From Pinus tabuliformis (lineage: Eukaryota; Streptophyta; Pinopsida; Pinales; Pinaceae): DNA of 64,000 nucleotides. Below, piece after piece: positions 1 to 10,299 of the stretch. The notes beneath the pieces are model-generated. The model was given only the letters and a program-made list of their open reading frames with translations. It was not told the DNA's origin and did no database searches. Location of the stretch: contig CM062818.1 in assembly GCA_031772625.1 (NCBI GenBank), positions 1,276,568,277 to 1,276,632,276 of the forward strand, in the 5' to 3' direction. The first letter of the stretch is position 1. Each line of letters starts with the position of its first letter. The position numbers and the translations under genes were made by a program.

Positions 1-1795
1 CCACAATAAGGGCATGCCAGCGACAAGGGACTTTTTTAGCTAGTTCTGAGCCTGCGACCCCGGATTTTGTGAAACCTTTTTAGGGCCAAGACTTATGCCA
101 CTACCTAGAACTTGATTAAACTTATAGAAATGAAAAGTAACATTGAAACAATGATACTAATGCAAATAATTCAACAAATAATTGATTGGACTAATACATG
201 CCATTACAAGCATTTCGTCAAACCTCTCACAATCATGCATTCTACATGTCATAACAATATATCTAAGCATAGGGGTGTCATACTTGTCTGAGAATCACTA
301 AGAAGCATTGATGCCTTATCACATTAGCCAAATTATCATCTATTAGGTCATATATTCATTTTTCATTAATTTATAAATCAAAACATGATGAGAGACATAC
401 ATCATTGTTGTCATAAAACATACTCATAACTAACATATAACCAATGGAAATAACAAGGACATATTAGCCATGAAGACCACATATAAACAAATATATTTAC
501 CCATCAAATGCAAAAGGAAATAAGTTCTTATTAACATATGCAAAATGAAACCAGGTTTGGGACTTCCACAAACCACCCGACCATAGACTAGGCTGAACCA
601 AAATTCTCTTTCATCTAGTCACCCTTGTGCCATATTCCAAGCATGAATGTGGGATCTCATGAAACAAATCCAATAAAACTGAACTAGGGTTTCCAGAGGC
701 CAAACCACCTCAACCCTCAACCATTGATTCAACCTCACAGTTGTAAATCACTAACCATTACTAGGTTGGTCTCTACCTAAGTTGTATAAGGTTTCCATGA
801 CTAGTAACTCAACCCACAACTACTACTAAGCTCTAGAGTGTTTGTCCAACCAAGGTTTTAGGACTAGTAACTCAACCCACCAAGGGCTCCAAAGTGTTTG
901 TGCAACCAAGGATCCAGGACTAGTAACTTAACCCACCAAGGGCTCTAAAGTGTTTGTACAACCAAGGATCCAGGACTAGTGACTCAACCCAAGTTGTTAT
1001 AGGGCTCCAAAGTGTTTGTCCAACCAAGGCTCCAGGAACTAATAACTCAACCCATAGCTAAAGGAATATGAGAACCAACTAGAAAGAAAAAGTAAAACCC
1101 ACAAAACCATGGCTATATAGGAAATTAAAAGGCTAAGAAAATCCACCGCCAATCTGGGAATTCCTCCATGCCAATGGCAGACCATAACAAAAAAACCACA
1201 TGCATATTCCATGCATGCCAAAACTAGCAAGGAAATCATACATGAAACTCAGTACTTGCAAGGAAAATCCATCATAGCTGCTGATCCAGATGTCCTCTTG
1301 CACTTTCCTGCTCTTCCTTTGCCTTCTTTCTCTGAAACTCCAAGTATGCGACACTCCTCCAAGAGTGATCCAAGAAACTCTAAGTGTCCAAGAGTATGAG
1401 AGAGAGAGAGTAGAAAAATGAGAGCTCCAAAACTAAACTGAACAAAAGCTACCAAATGATCCTCAGATGCCTTTTTATTAATGAGTCCTCTATTTTCTTC
1501 AATTTCCCATTATTTTCCTTCATTTTCCTCCTCACATGCAACCTATCACCTTTCACCTTCCTTTTCTCCTAATTTCCATTATTTTCATAAATAAAATGCC
1601 AATTAATGCCTCATGCCTTTCCAAAGCCTTTGCCATTTCCTTTGCAAATTTCCAGAGCCATTTATTAATCACAAGTGATCCCCATCATTATGTTTTTTTT
1701 TCCCAACATTCAGCTTGGAATACATGTTCCATGACCATGGCTATTATTTTTCCTTTATTAACTTTTTACATGGATTTTTGACCAAGCCTGTTACA
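1..1795 (-). mobile_element. Partial LTR of the element-E family (Tekay-like chromovirus), cut by the window edge
   Basis: This sequence aligns along its length, with clear divergence, to the two LTRs of element E at 47337-49270 and 54442-56008. Shared blocks include the text around 'catttcgtcaaac', the 'gacttccac...cccatagactagg' block, and repeated 'ccaggactagtaactcaac' units. It ends in CTGTTACA at 1795, matching the GCTGTTACA end of the left E LTR. To its right there is no purine tract of the kind E has, only the end of a different Gypsy integrase. It therefore looks like a solo LTR, or the edge of an element, inserted in the 3' part of element F. The left end and its target duplication lie outside the window. 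Confidence 0.75.
785..1060. repeat. About 66-bp tandem units inside the E-family LTR
   Basis: Four to five imperfect units share the order 'gactagtaactcaaccc', then 'gggctccaaagtgtttgt', then 'caaccaagg'. The same array occurs with fewer or more diverged units in the E LTRs near 48380-48565 and 55520-55695, so it belongs to the LTR and is not a local accident. Confidence 0.8.
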
Positions 1796-1901
1796 ACCTT
1801 AGGCATGGAGTCATATTATAGCTTAAAACATTGCAATGAGAATCTCACTGGATACTTAAAGTGATCATATAGGTATTTACAATGGAAAAATTAAATGTTG
1901 T

Positions 1902-2230
1902 TTAATGATGGAAGTAATGTTTTTGAAACTTCCCATTTACAGGTAGTTGCAATAGTTCTCCATTTAGATTTTCCAAAATGAAAGTGTTATTTTCTCTGGC
2001 TTTTGCTATCTTGAAGGGACCAAACCATAGATGATCAAACTTACCATGTTTACCCTTGTCCTCTCTTCTAACATCCCACCTTAGGAGAAGGTCTCCATGC
2101 TGAAAAAGTATATCCTTAGACTTTCTATCAAAAATGGATTTCATCTTCTCTTGATAGCTGATGATTTTTTTAGTGAATTGTTCTCTATTCTCATTGAGTT
2201 CTACTAACTTGTATATTCTCGAGGTCAATG
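1902..2230 (-). pseudogene. pol: F integrase C-terminal part (GPF/Y-type module)
   Basis: The translation contains a typical integrase tail: a basic stretch, then KHGKFDHLWFGPFKIAKA, which is the GPF/Y-like module of Gypsy integrases that helps bind DNA. Only the carboxy-terminal part is recognisable; the zinc and catalytic parts are not evident next to it. It sits about 100 bases from the E-family LTR that ends the visible element. It belongs to the decayed element F and is not a host gene. Confidence 0.7.
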
Positions 2231-2283
2231 CATTTGGTTCCTCTTTAGCATTTTCAACTTTCTCTTCTTGATCAATCTTTGAG

Positions 2284-2795
2284 TTAGAAAACTCTCCCTA
2301 TAACTTCCAAAAATATTTTTATTTTTTCTTCATATTCAAATACCTGGAAATACTTGACATTCTTTGGTATAGAAGGTCTATTTAAGACTTCAACTTCATA
2401 CCTCAACTTTGGATTCTGTGGGGGTCTAAAGGTGTTGGTTTCCAGTGCAAGTGAGTCAACCAATATGTTACCTTCTCTTGGATGAAAATAAATATTAAAT
2501 GCTGAAAAGAAGTTGTCCAACAGATCCCAAACTTGATTCCAATAAGCTCTAAGCCTTGGGTTCTTTTTCTGACACTCCCCTCTGATTTTTTTTACAACTA
2601 ATTCTGAATCCCAAAAAACATAAATACATTCAATTTCTAGGAATAATCTGTTATTTTATTAGTAGAATAAAACTCCAATTTGTAGGAAAGGGGAATCATT
2701 TCACCTTTTGGGGAAAGCATAAGAACCCCACGCCATTTCCTTCCTTGGAGTAAGCTCCATCAAAATAAAAATTCCAAATACCATTTTGTACTACT
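2284..2795 (-). pseudogene. pol: F RNase H-like block
   Basis: On the minus strand the start reads WNFYFDGAYSKEGNGVGFL, the first strand and first acidic residue of a plant retroelement RNase H. Further on are DSELVVKK and PRLRAYWNQVWDLL, then FNIYFHPREGNILVDSLAL, all standard landmarks of the domain. This form is common in the second, archaeal-type RNase H of Tat-lineage Gypsy elements, which supports the Athila/Tat placement of F. The subtype is inferred from memory of the motifs. The block is decayed. Confidence 0.65.
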
Positions 2796-3120
2796 TATTT
2801 CTTTTGAGCTACTGTAGGAACCTACACCTGTGTATCCTCAGAAATATCTTCATGTACTTCTAACATAAAATAATTAAAATCCTTTTCTTGAGTATAAATG
2901 GGAGAGTTGTCAGAACTCCCTTCTTTCGTGATTGTTTTGAGGAATCTTGACTCCCGGTATATTCTTCTTTCTTCACCACCGAAGAATTGAATTATTTCAA
3001 AGTAAAATCCATCTTTAATACTCCTCCCATCTTAAATCCCCAAGTTCTAGAAAGAAACATTCCAAATATAGCTGAGATGTCTGCAACTACTATGTCCATC
3101 ACAATACTTCTGGCTGGAAT
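2796..3120 (-). other. Decayed pol spacer of F
   Basis: There is no clear domain between the RNase H and protease blocks. A reverse transcriptase would be expected here in a whole element, and none can be seen. Confidence 0.5.
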
Positions 3121-3510
3121 CTAATCTCGAGAAACCACAAGGTATTTGATGAGCCCAACACATTTTGCTCTCTTAGAGTCAAAAGAATACATAGCCTTGT
3201 AAGGTTTTGTGATTTGAATATTTAGCCGCTTCATCATAGAGAGGGGAATTAAGTTGTTAGAAGCCACTGAGTCTAGCATACAATTATGAAGTGTAAAATT
3301 ATGCATTAGAAGAGAAATATAAGAGGTAGGAGTAGAAGAATCTTGTTCCTCTACATGGGGGCCAAACATAACCACTAGCCTCTCCTCCAAATTCACTGTG
3401 TCTGCTGAATCATTTGTTTGAGACAAGTTAATAAAATATGAAATCTGCTTTCTGTAAGTAGACTGCTTCATTAACTCAGTTAATGGGATTGGGATTTTAA
3501 CCTTATTCAA
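3121..3510 (-). pseudogene. pol: F aspartic protease-like block
   Basis: The block reads TLHNCMLDSVASNNLIPLSM, followed by LNIQITKPYKAMYSFDSKR. This is the layout of a Gypsy protease, in which the hydrophobic strand before an acidic residue is followed by an alanine- or serine-rich turn and 'N-L-I-P'. It lies between the gag and RNase H blocks as expected for the element. The catalytic motif is not in the usual D-S/T-G form, in keeping with a fossil. Confidence 0.6.
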
Positions 3511-3949
3511 CTCTTTATGAATATTAAAAGAAGGTACTCCTTTTGTTGTTTTTGTTTTCTCCTCTACTGTTTTTTCCTTTTGAAAGTTCTATTGACTCAC
3601 CACACGCTGTTGAACTTGCTTCTCCTGCACCACTTTTATCTGCTCACTCTTAGAAGTTTCTCCTTACTGAATTGGAATTGTTCTAAGAGGTTGCTTTCCC
3701 TTATCATAAAATTTTTGAAAATACTACTAGTCTAGTTGTTTAGACTATTCTTCCACTTGATCCAGAGTCATTTATCTCTTCCTAGAACTGAGATCATACT
3801 TTTTATACAATTATGCATGCATCATATCTATAACTTTTTTACAATATTCATCAATTTCTTCTTCATCTAATGCAATTTGTGACTTAGGATCCAAATCCTC
3901 ATCATATATTTCCTCACCTTCTTCCTCTGACAGAGTAGAGTACTGATTT

Positions 3950-5340
3950 TCCTAAAATTTAAGAGTTTCCTCCATCACTTCTTCAAGTTCATCTTCAATA
4001 TACAAAGGAGGATGCACCTGATCTTGGTCTTTCCTTTCCCTCCGCATAATATGCAGCAACGGTCTCCTAAATTGAGGATTAAAGTTTCTATTTTGCCGCT
4101 CAAGACTTTTCCTGGGAGGATTTTTATTTTCCAGCTCCATCTTTACTAATTTATTAGACAAATTTCTAATGAACTTTGTCATCTCATCCAGCTTTTGTTC
4201 ATGTGAATCCTTCTGCTAATTTGAGGGTCCTGCTTCTTCCTTTCCCTTCTTCATTTTTGGGTGTTTAGATTTTGGTTTTATTTTCCTAGTCGTAGACAAA
4301 TTTTCTTCAATTTCCAATGCGTCATTCTAGATCTAGTCTAGGGTGGGAGATTGTCTTTCTCTTAGTGTGAAGCCAAAATCTGATTCAAATGTTCCTACAA
4401 AAACTACCTTTGCAACAACAGGAGGTGGTTTTATCTTTAATGGAATGCTATTGCAAGGTTTGTTAAATATTTTGATAAATTCAACCACTTCTTCAATTGG
4501 TTTCCTTTTAATTGCATTGAATTCTATCAAAAAGTAACCATGATCTTTCTTCTCTCCCCATAATTGTATAAATGTATTTTCCAATTCCTCCTTGGTATTG
4601 ATTGAATTGGATGGGAGGATCTTGAACCATTTTCTGGCTTCTCCATCCAAAGACTGCACAAATAACCTCATTACCACATTAAGATTTTCTGCAAAAGCAC
4701 AAAAGGCTACTACATGTTTTTCAGTGATAACCTTATCTTCTCCTGTGAATCTTGGCAACAACTTCAGATAGTCTTAGGGCATGGAATTCATGGGATAGGG
4801 AAGATTAAGGGGAGCATATATGTTTACAAGAAACCCCGTAATCGCCATGTTTTGATTTTGAAGAGGAGGAGGATTTCCTGCTTGAAACACAAAATAGGTT
4901 TTAGGAATCATAGATATTTGAACTGGCTGAGAAACTAAAGGAATAACTTGATATGAGGCTAAAAAATCAACAGTTTTAATTGCTTCAACCTCTCAGATTT
5001 CTGGAAAAGAAAAATAAATAGACTTAAAATATATTTCTTCAATAGTAGGCTCCAGAAACAAGGACCGAGGAGGAGTAAAACCCCCTTCAGATAAATCCTA
5101 ATTTCTTGTGACCTATTCTAGGTGAGAAAATCTGGTATCTTGAGATAAAGAACTAGAACTAGGAGCAGACAAAGTGGCACTTGGGGTTTTTGAAGATTTT
5201 TTTTCTCACCAAACCCTTCAGGAAACCAATATTTCAAGGTCAGATAAAGCTGGAGTTTTTTGTTGGGAAGTGTCTAACCTTGTGTGGGGTCTTCTTGGAT
5301 CTAGGACTGCGGCTTTTATTCTCACTTGATGAGAAAAATC
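3950..5340 (-). pseudogene. gag: F gag region
   Basis: The recognisable core (about 4333-4800) reads LPRFTGEDKVITEKHVVAF and then LFVQSLDGEARKWFKILPS, followed by F-x-x-L-W and 'F-I-x-x-F-N'. This is the pattern of plant Gypsy gag capsid regions of the type with L-D-G-E-A-R-x-W-F. The carboxy-terminal part (about 3950-4180) is rich in charged residues. The 5' side runs into the insertion point of element D. The region is broken. Confidence 0.65.
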
Positions 5341-5894
5341 AACCAACTGTTGGAAATAATACTGAGAGGGGGGGTGAATCAGTATTATCAAGTTCTTTTA
5401 ACAAATCTTCCTTATTTATACTTTGAAATTACTTTTTCATATCAGTACCATAAAATAATGAGCATGAACAAGAAAAACAGATAGTCACACCAAAGAACAC
5501 CAGATATAAGGTGGAAACCCAATGTGGGTGAAAACCACCTGCTGCAATATGTCTCTATCTTCTTTCAAATTAGAAACTCCTTTTACAATGATTTCGTACT
5601 GGTGCAGTCCTTTACCAGTACACAGGCTGCAACCTGCAGAGAGCTACAACTCTCTCTCGTTTTCCAGTCTTTCCTGGAAGGGAGCTACAACCCCCTACTT
5701 CTTTACAAGGACCACTTTTCATAAATTTTCAAACTGGATCCATAAGCATCAAATGATCATCAAGTACATGTAAATTACACAGTCAACTGCAGTAACCAGA
5801 TCAACAATAACAGAACTAACCCAGAACACCTTATCAACAGAAAAATTCAGTCAATAAAAGATCTTAAGACAGATATTCAGTTTTTCTTTCTCTG

Positions 5895-6265
5895 GCCTGC
5901 GTCGCTACGCACTTCACCTTCTGCTTCCCTGCGTATACCCGCAGAGAGCGTTTTGCTGCACCGCATACACACGCACTGCTTCTTCAATCCCGCTGCGTAC
6001 TGTTACTGTAGGTACGCACCTAGAGACACTATCGCGCCGCATACTGTTATTGAAGCCACGCACTCAAAGATACTATCGCGTCGCGTACTTTTACTGTGCA
6101 TACGCACCTGAACCTTTGTCGCACTGCGTAACCACGCAGTTCTCCTTCTTTTGCTTTGCGTACCCACGCAGTGCCCCTTCTTCTGCTCTACGTACCCACG
6201 CAGCTCTCCTGTTTCTGCTCTGCGTACCCACGCACCTGTACCGTTAATCACTTGCGTACTTCTGA
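5895..6265. repeat. CpG-rich GCGTAC/ACGCA array in the D 3' LTR
   Basis: The array consists of iterated short units around 'TGCGTACCCACGCA', spaced about 25-40 bases with pyrimidine linkers such as 'ttcttctgctc'. Each unit is close to an inverted repeat (TGCGTnnn...ACGCA). The matching array in the 5' LTR lies at about 12637-13005 and keeps more CpG sites. Confidence 0.8.
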
Positions 6266-6464
6266 TTAGGGCCGAATTGGCAGTCCACCAATGTGCCACA
6301 GTTAGTCAGATGCCCAGATCTGATCATGCACTCGAGAGATCACCCTTCACATATTCGCTTTCAACTTTACTTTCATATAGATCTAGCTTTTAAAACAATA
6401 ACCCAATATTTCAGATCTCAAGATATTCAATTTGCAAAAGATGCTTAGCCAAGTGATCTCCTTT

Positions 6465-6476
6465 GCTTTATATAGG
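6465..6476 (-). promoter_or_regulatory. TATA-like box, D 3' LTR
   Basis: Minus strand CCTATATAAAGC, conserved at 13207-13218 in the other LTR, lies in a sensible U3 position for Copia transcription. Confidence 0.5.
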
Positions 6477-6887
6477 CAAGCTCCTCCTAAAATCATGGAT
6501 CAATACCATAGATAACCAATACAAGGGGGCCCAAAAACATGGGGCTCAATAATAATAATAATATAAAACAATACCACAGGCCAAAACCATAGAATCAAGA
6601 GCGGCGGGCTAAATACCACGGACCAAACATAGAAAAGACCCCACGTGAACGCGCTTCTCTACCTTGAAGTAAGTGAAACTGGGGGTACGCACCTCCTGAA
6701 CGGGTGACCTGCGTGTCTGGCCGCGGTCCCTTCACGGTGTACCTGCGTGTACGCATCTTCTGAACTGTTCTCCTGCGTACTTCTTAATTTTCAACATTTT
6801 GAGAGCCTGATTAGAGCATTGCCACGGGTGTTGCCATCAAGTACAACATCTGTAACATAGAGCCATACCAGAATCATAATGCCAACA

Positions 6888-7091
6888 ATCTCCCCCTTTG
6901 GACTTGATGGCAACCTCAAAATCTTCAGCTTCATTCTCCCCCTTTGACATCAAGGGCAAAGGGTTATGCTCCCCCTAAGAACATGAACCATGAAAGAGAT
7001 AGAGACATATTGCAGCTATATTTAGACCAGCATCCATGATCTCCTTCTGTACATCCTCCATAATGCCAACAATGCATTATATGCTCCCCCT
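6888..7091 (-). other. Purine tract cluster upstream of the D 3' LTR
   Basis: On the minus strand there are four AGGGGGAG-like tracts. Their plus-strand forms are TCTCCCCCTTTG at the LTR edge, TCTCCCCCTTTGA near 6935-6946, GCTCCCCCTAA near 6969-6978 and GCTCCCCCTGA near 7083-7091. The first is the expected plus-strand primer. The others are extra copies in the 3' untranslated part. Confidence 0.75.
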
Positions 7092-7188
7092 GAACCTGTG
7101 CCATTTTATCTTTAATCAAACCGCAACCCAGCACATGTACGCATATACCCCAGATCAACCTTTCGTACAACCATCAATTAGAAGAGTT

Positions 7189-8570
7189 TCAATAAGATGA
7201 TGCATCAACAACCCCCAGCTTTTTCCTGAGGTATTCAAAAGTCTCCATGGGCAATGGTTTGGTGAGTATATCAACAACTTGTTCCTTAGAAGGAACATAC
7301 TCCAACTTGACCTTCTGTTCAAGCACTTGTTCTCGGAGAAAATGATACTTGATTGGTATGTGCTTGGTTTTTGAATGCATGACTGGGTTCTTTGAGATGC
7401 TGATTGCACTTGTGTTATCACATAAGATGGATATAGGTGGTGTACAAGTGATTTGAAAATCCTGCAAGGTCTGCATCATCCAAAGGATTTGAGTGCAACA
7501 AGATGCAGCAGCAACATATTCCGCTTCAGCTGTAGACAAGGCAATCGAACTCTGTTTCTTGCTGAACCAAGATACTAATCTGGAACCCATAAAAAACGCA
7601 CCACCACTTGTGCTCTTCCTGTCATCCACGCTTCCGGCCCAATCTGCATCTGTATAAGCATGAAGTGTGAGATCTGTATCTCTAGGATACCATAAGCCAT
7701 AATTTTGTGTCCCTTGAAGATATTTGAAAATTCTCTTCACTGCCTGAAGATGAGTCTCCTTTGGATTTGCCTGAAATCTTCCAACTATTCCTACTGCATG
7801 CATGATGTCCGGTCGGGTACCTGTCAAATAAAGTAGACTTCCAATCATAGATCTGTAGGTTGGTTGATGTACTGCTGCAGATTCATCATTTGCACTGAGG
7901 CTACATCCTGTGACCATGGGTGTACATACTGGTTTTGCATCTTCCATGCCATATTTCTTCAAAATCTGTTTGAGATACTTGGTTTGAGACAAAAAGATTC
8001 CTCCTTCTTTTTGTTGGATTTGCAAACCAAGGAAATATGTCAGTTCTCCCAGCAAGGACATTTCAAATTCTTTCTGCATGACCAAGGCAAAGCTTTGACT
8101 CATAGCTTCTTCATTGCTGCCAAAGATAATGTCATCTACATACACAACAAGTATTAGAAATTTGTCATTTTCAACTTTTATATAAAGATTGCTATCTGCT
8201 GATCCTTTTGAAAAACCTTGTTGATGAAGGTATTTGTCCAAACAATAGTACCAAGCCCTTGGAGCTTGTTTGAGACCATAGAGAGCCTTTTTCAATCTGC
8301 ATACAAGATTTGGATCATTTCCAAGAATGAATCCATCTGGCTGCTCAATGTATACTTCTTCTTCCAAGTCTCCATTCAGAAAGGCTGATTTCACGTCCAT
8401 TTGAAATACTTTAAAGTTTTGAAAACTTGAGAGAGCAAGGAACATTCGGATGGCCTCAAGTCTTGCAACAGGAGCAAAGGTTTCTTCAAAATCTATTCCT
8501 TCTTGCTGCGCATACCCTTTACAAACAAGTCTGGCCTTGTTTCTAATTACTTCTCCATTTTCATTCAATT
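7189..8570 (-). pseudogene. pol: D reverse transcriptase and RNase H
   Basis: This open block of about 459 residues begins with the second half of the Copia RT lead-in ([19 protein letters not shown]). It then has [26 protein letters not shown] and the catalytic [10 protein letters not shown]. The RNase H part has [28 protein letters not shown] and [13 protein letters not shown], and near the end IDILTKPL-like [10 protein letters not shown]. All main catalytic landmarks of both domains are visible. It ends about 300 bases before the 3' LTR, and the integrase block adjoins it. Family role: copies element RNA into DNA in a cytoplasmic particle and degrades the RNA strand. It is part of an element that is not fully whole. 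Confidence 0.92.
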
Positions 8571-8583
8571 TATTTTTGAAGAC

Positions 8584-9710
8584 CTATTTTGTCCCTATAA
8601 AATTTTTATCTTTTGGTCTAGGAACCAACTCCCAAGTGTTATTCTTTTCGATCTGCTCAAGTTCTTCATCCATTGCTTTGACCCAACATTCATCTTTGCA
8701 TGCCTCTTTCACATTTTGTGGTTCAGTGGAAGAGAGTAATGCCAAATAGCTTGAGGCTTCTGCAATTGTTCTTCTTGTTTGTACACCTGCTTCTTTCTGC
8801 CCCACAATCTGAGATTCTGGATGATTCTTTTGAACATATCTGGATGGAGTCTTCTCTTCTATTCTTGTCTGCTCCTCTGGTTCTTCTTGAGGTTCTTCTT
8901 CTTCATCATTCTGTCTTTGAGGGTAGCCTTCATTTTCTTCGATGTCTTCATGATGTACTTGCTTAGGAATGTATCCCTTATTATCAACCATTACATCAAT
9001 GCTGTCAACAATTCTGCCAAGCCTTTTATTGTAGCACTTGTATGCTTTGCTATGAGGAGAATAACCAAGAAGAATGCCTTCATCTGCTCTAGGTTCAAGT
9101 TTTCCAAGTTGCTCATCAGTATTCTTAATATAGCATTTGCTCCCAAAGATTTTGAAGTGCTTTACCGAAGGAGTCTCACCACACCAGAGCTCATGAGGGG
9201 TTTGAGTTCTGTTCACCCGGACATTTGTTTTGTTGAGAATAACAACCGCAGCATGTGCAGCTTCTCCCCAGAAAGTTGCGGGAGTTCCCGACTCATCAAG
9301 CATAGCACGAGCCATTTGTTGGACTGTTCTGTTCATTCTTTCCACAACTCCATTTTGCTGAGGAGTTCTAGCTGTAGAGAATTCTCTTCTTATCCCATGT
9401 TCTTCACAGAAATCAAAAAATTCATTTGAGGTAAACTCCCCACCTCTGTCGGATCTGAGGCACTTAATTTTGTGTCCTGATTCATTTTCAACCAAGGCTT
9501 TGAAGGATTTGAATTTTTCGAATGCTTCATCTTTGTGCTTCATAAGTCCTAACCAAACAAACCTGGAGAAGTCATCAATGAATAATATAAAGTATTCTTC
9601 TCCTCGAGGTGTCCTTTTCCTGAATGGACCACATGTATCTGTATGTACTAGCTCAAGAGGCATGCTAGCTGATCCTTCCTTCTCTGGAAAGTTAGTTCTG
9701 GTTTGCTTTC
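8584..9710 (-). pseudogene. pol: D integrase
   Basis: The core reads PLELVHTDTCGPFRKRTPRG (first catalytic Asp), then LRSDRGGEFTSNEF (second Asp) and TPQQNGVVERMNRTVQQMAR (catalytic Glu). This is the D,D35E layout of Copia integrases. Downstream are the Copia-specific FGSKCYIKNTDEQLGKLEPR and GILLGYSPHSKAYKCYN blocks, then an acidic Glu/Pro-rich linker leading to the reverse transcriptase. Family role: joins element DNA to the host chromosome in the nucleus, giving the 5-bp duplication that is seen at the ends of D. Confidence 0.92.
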
Positions 9711-10230
9711 CAAACTAACATGATTTGCATATGGTGTTGTCTGGAATTTTGATATCTGGAAGATCGCAAACTGCCTGATATTTGCATGCTTTCCTTATTT
9801 GTGAAAAGCTTAGATGCCCCAACCTCCAATGCCACAACCAATGTTCATCATCCTTGCTCAGATAGCATTTTTGTTGTCCTTCTTCAAATATGTATAGATT
9901 ATTTGGAGTTCTTTTACCTTTGATAACTGTTTTACCTGTATCAAGATCACAAACAAGACATCCATTTGATCTGAATATCACCTCGGTTCTTTGATCACAC
10001 ATCTGGCTGACACTTAGAAGATTATGTTTCAATCCATCAACATACAAAACATTTCTAGCTTTGACCTTTTCTTTTAACTGAGCAGTGCCTTTTCCTTTTA
10101 TAGTTGCAGGAGTATCATTTCCAAAAGAAACTTTCTTTCCTTTTTCTAGAGCAGAATATGATTCAAGTTTTTCTTTATCACCTGTCATATGCTTCGAACA
10201 TCCACTGTCAATGTACCATAGATTTTCCTG
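9711..10230 (-). pseudogene. pol: D protease and pre-integrase zinc region
   Basis: The protease active site reads WYIDSGCSKHMTGD, a normal Copia D-S-G with following C-S-x-H. It is followed by VLYVDGLKHNLLSVSQMCD, the second protease landmark. The pre-integrase part has HWLWHWRLGHLSFSQIRK and ends in a C-x-x-C pair (CKSC), which is the HHCC zinc fold at the start of integrase. Family role: the protease cuts the polyprotein and the zinc fold helps the integrase multimerise. Confidence 0.88.
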
Positions 10231-10299
10231 TCCCTCTGCATAAAATGCTATCCCACATCTTTCTATTTGTGGTTCCTTTATTCTCCATGTTTTGGTGCT

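Larger units (their letters stand above)
1796..5347 (-). mobile_element. Element F, inner and 3' part: old Gypsy element of Athila/Tat type, minus strand
   Basis: Read on the minus strand the order is gag, protease, RNase H, integrase tail. The element is broken by many changes, and no reverse transcriptase block can be recognised. Copia element D sits in its leader, so the primer site and 5' LTR of F lie beyond D at 13635 and onward. Its 3' LTR is not seen, because an E-family LTR abuts at 1795. The primer site has the TGGCACC start and TTGGGG end of the tRNA-Asp class used by Athila/Tat elements, and no chromodomain is seen. F is the oldest layer of the left half, since D and A both lie inside it. 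Confidence 0.7.
5348..6887 (-). repeat. D 3' LTR
   Basis: This is a direct repeat of 12090-13629, with identical length and with TG...CA ends. On the minus strand a TATA-like CCTATATAAAGC lies at 6465-6476. A CpG-rich array lies at about 5895-6265. Confidence 0.95.

Noticed and set aside
785-1060. CRISPR-like array
   Set aside because: The units are imperfect, adjacent without unique spacers of even length, and lie in a plant LTR.
6050-6393. Frames with repeated Cys-Val-Pro-Thr in the D LTR (also near 12745-13041)
   Set aside because: They are translations of the CpG-rich array, present in both LTRs and outside the coding region.
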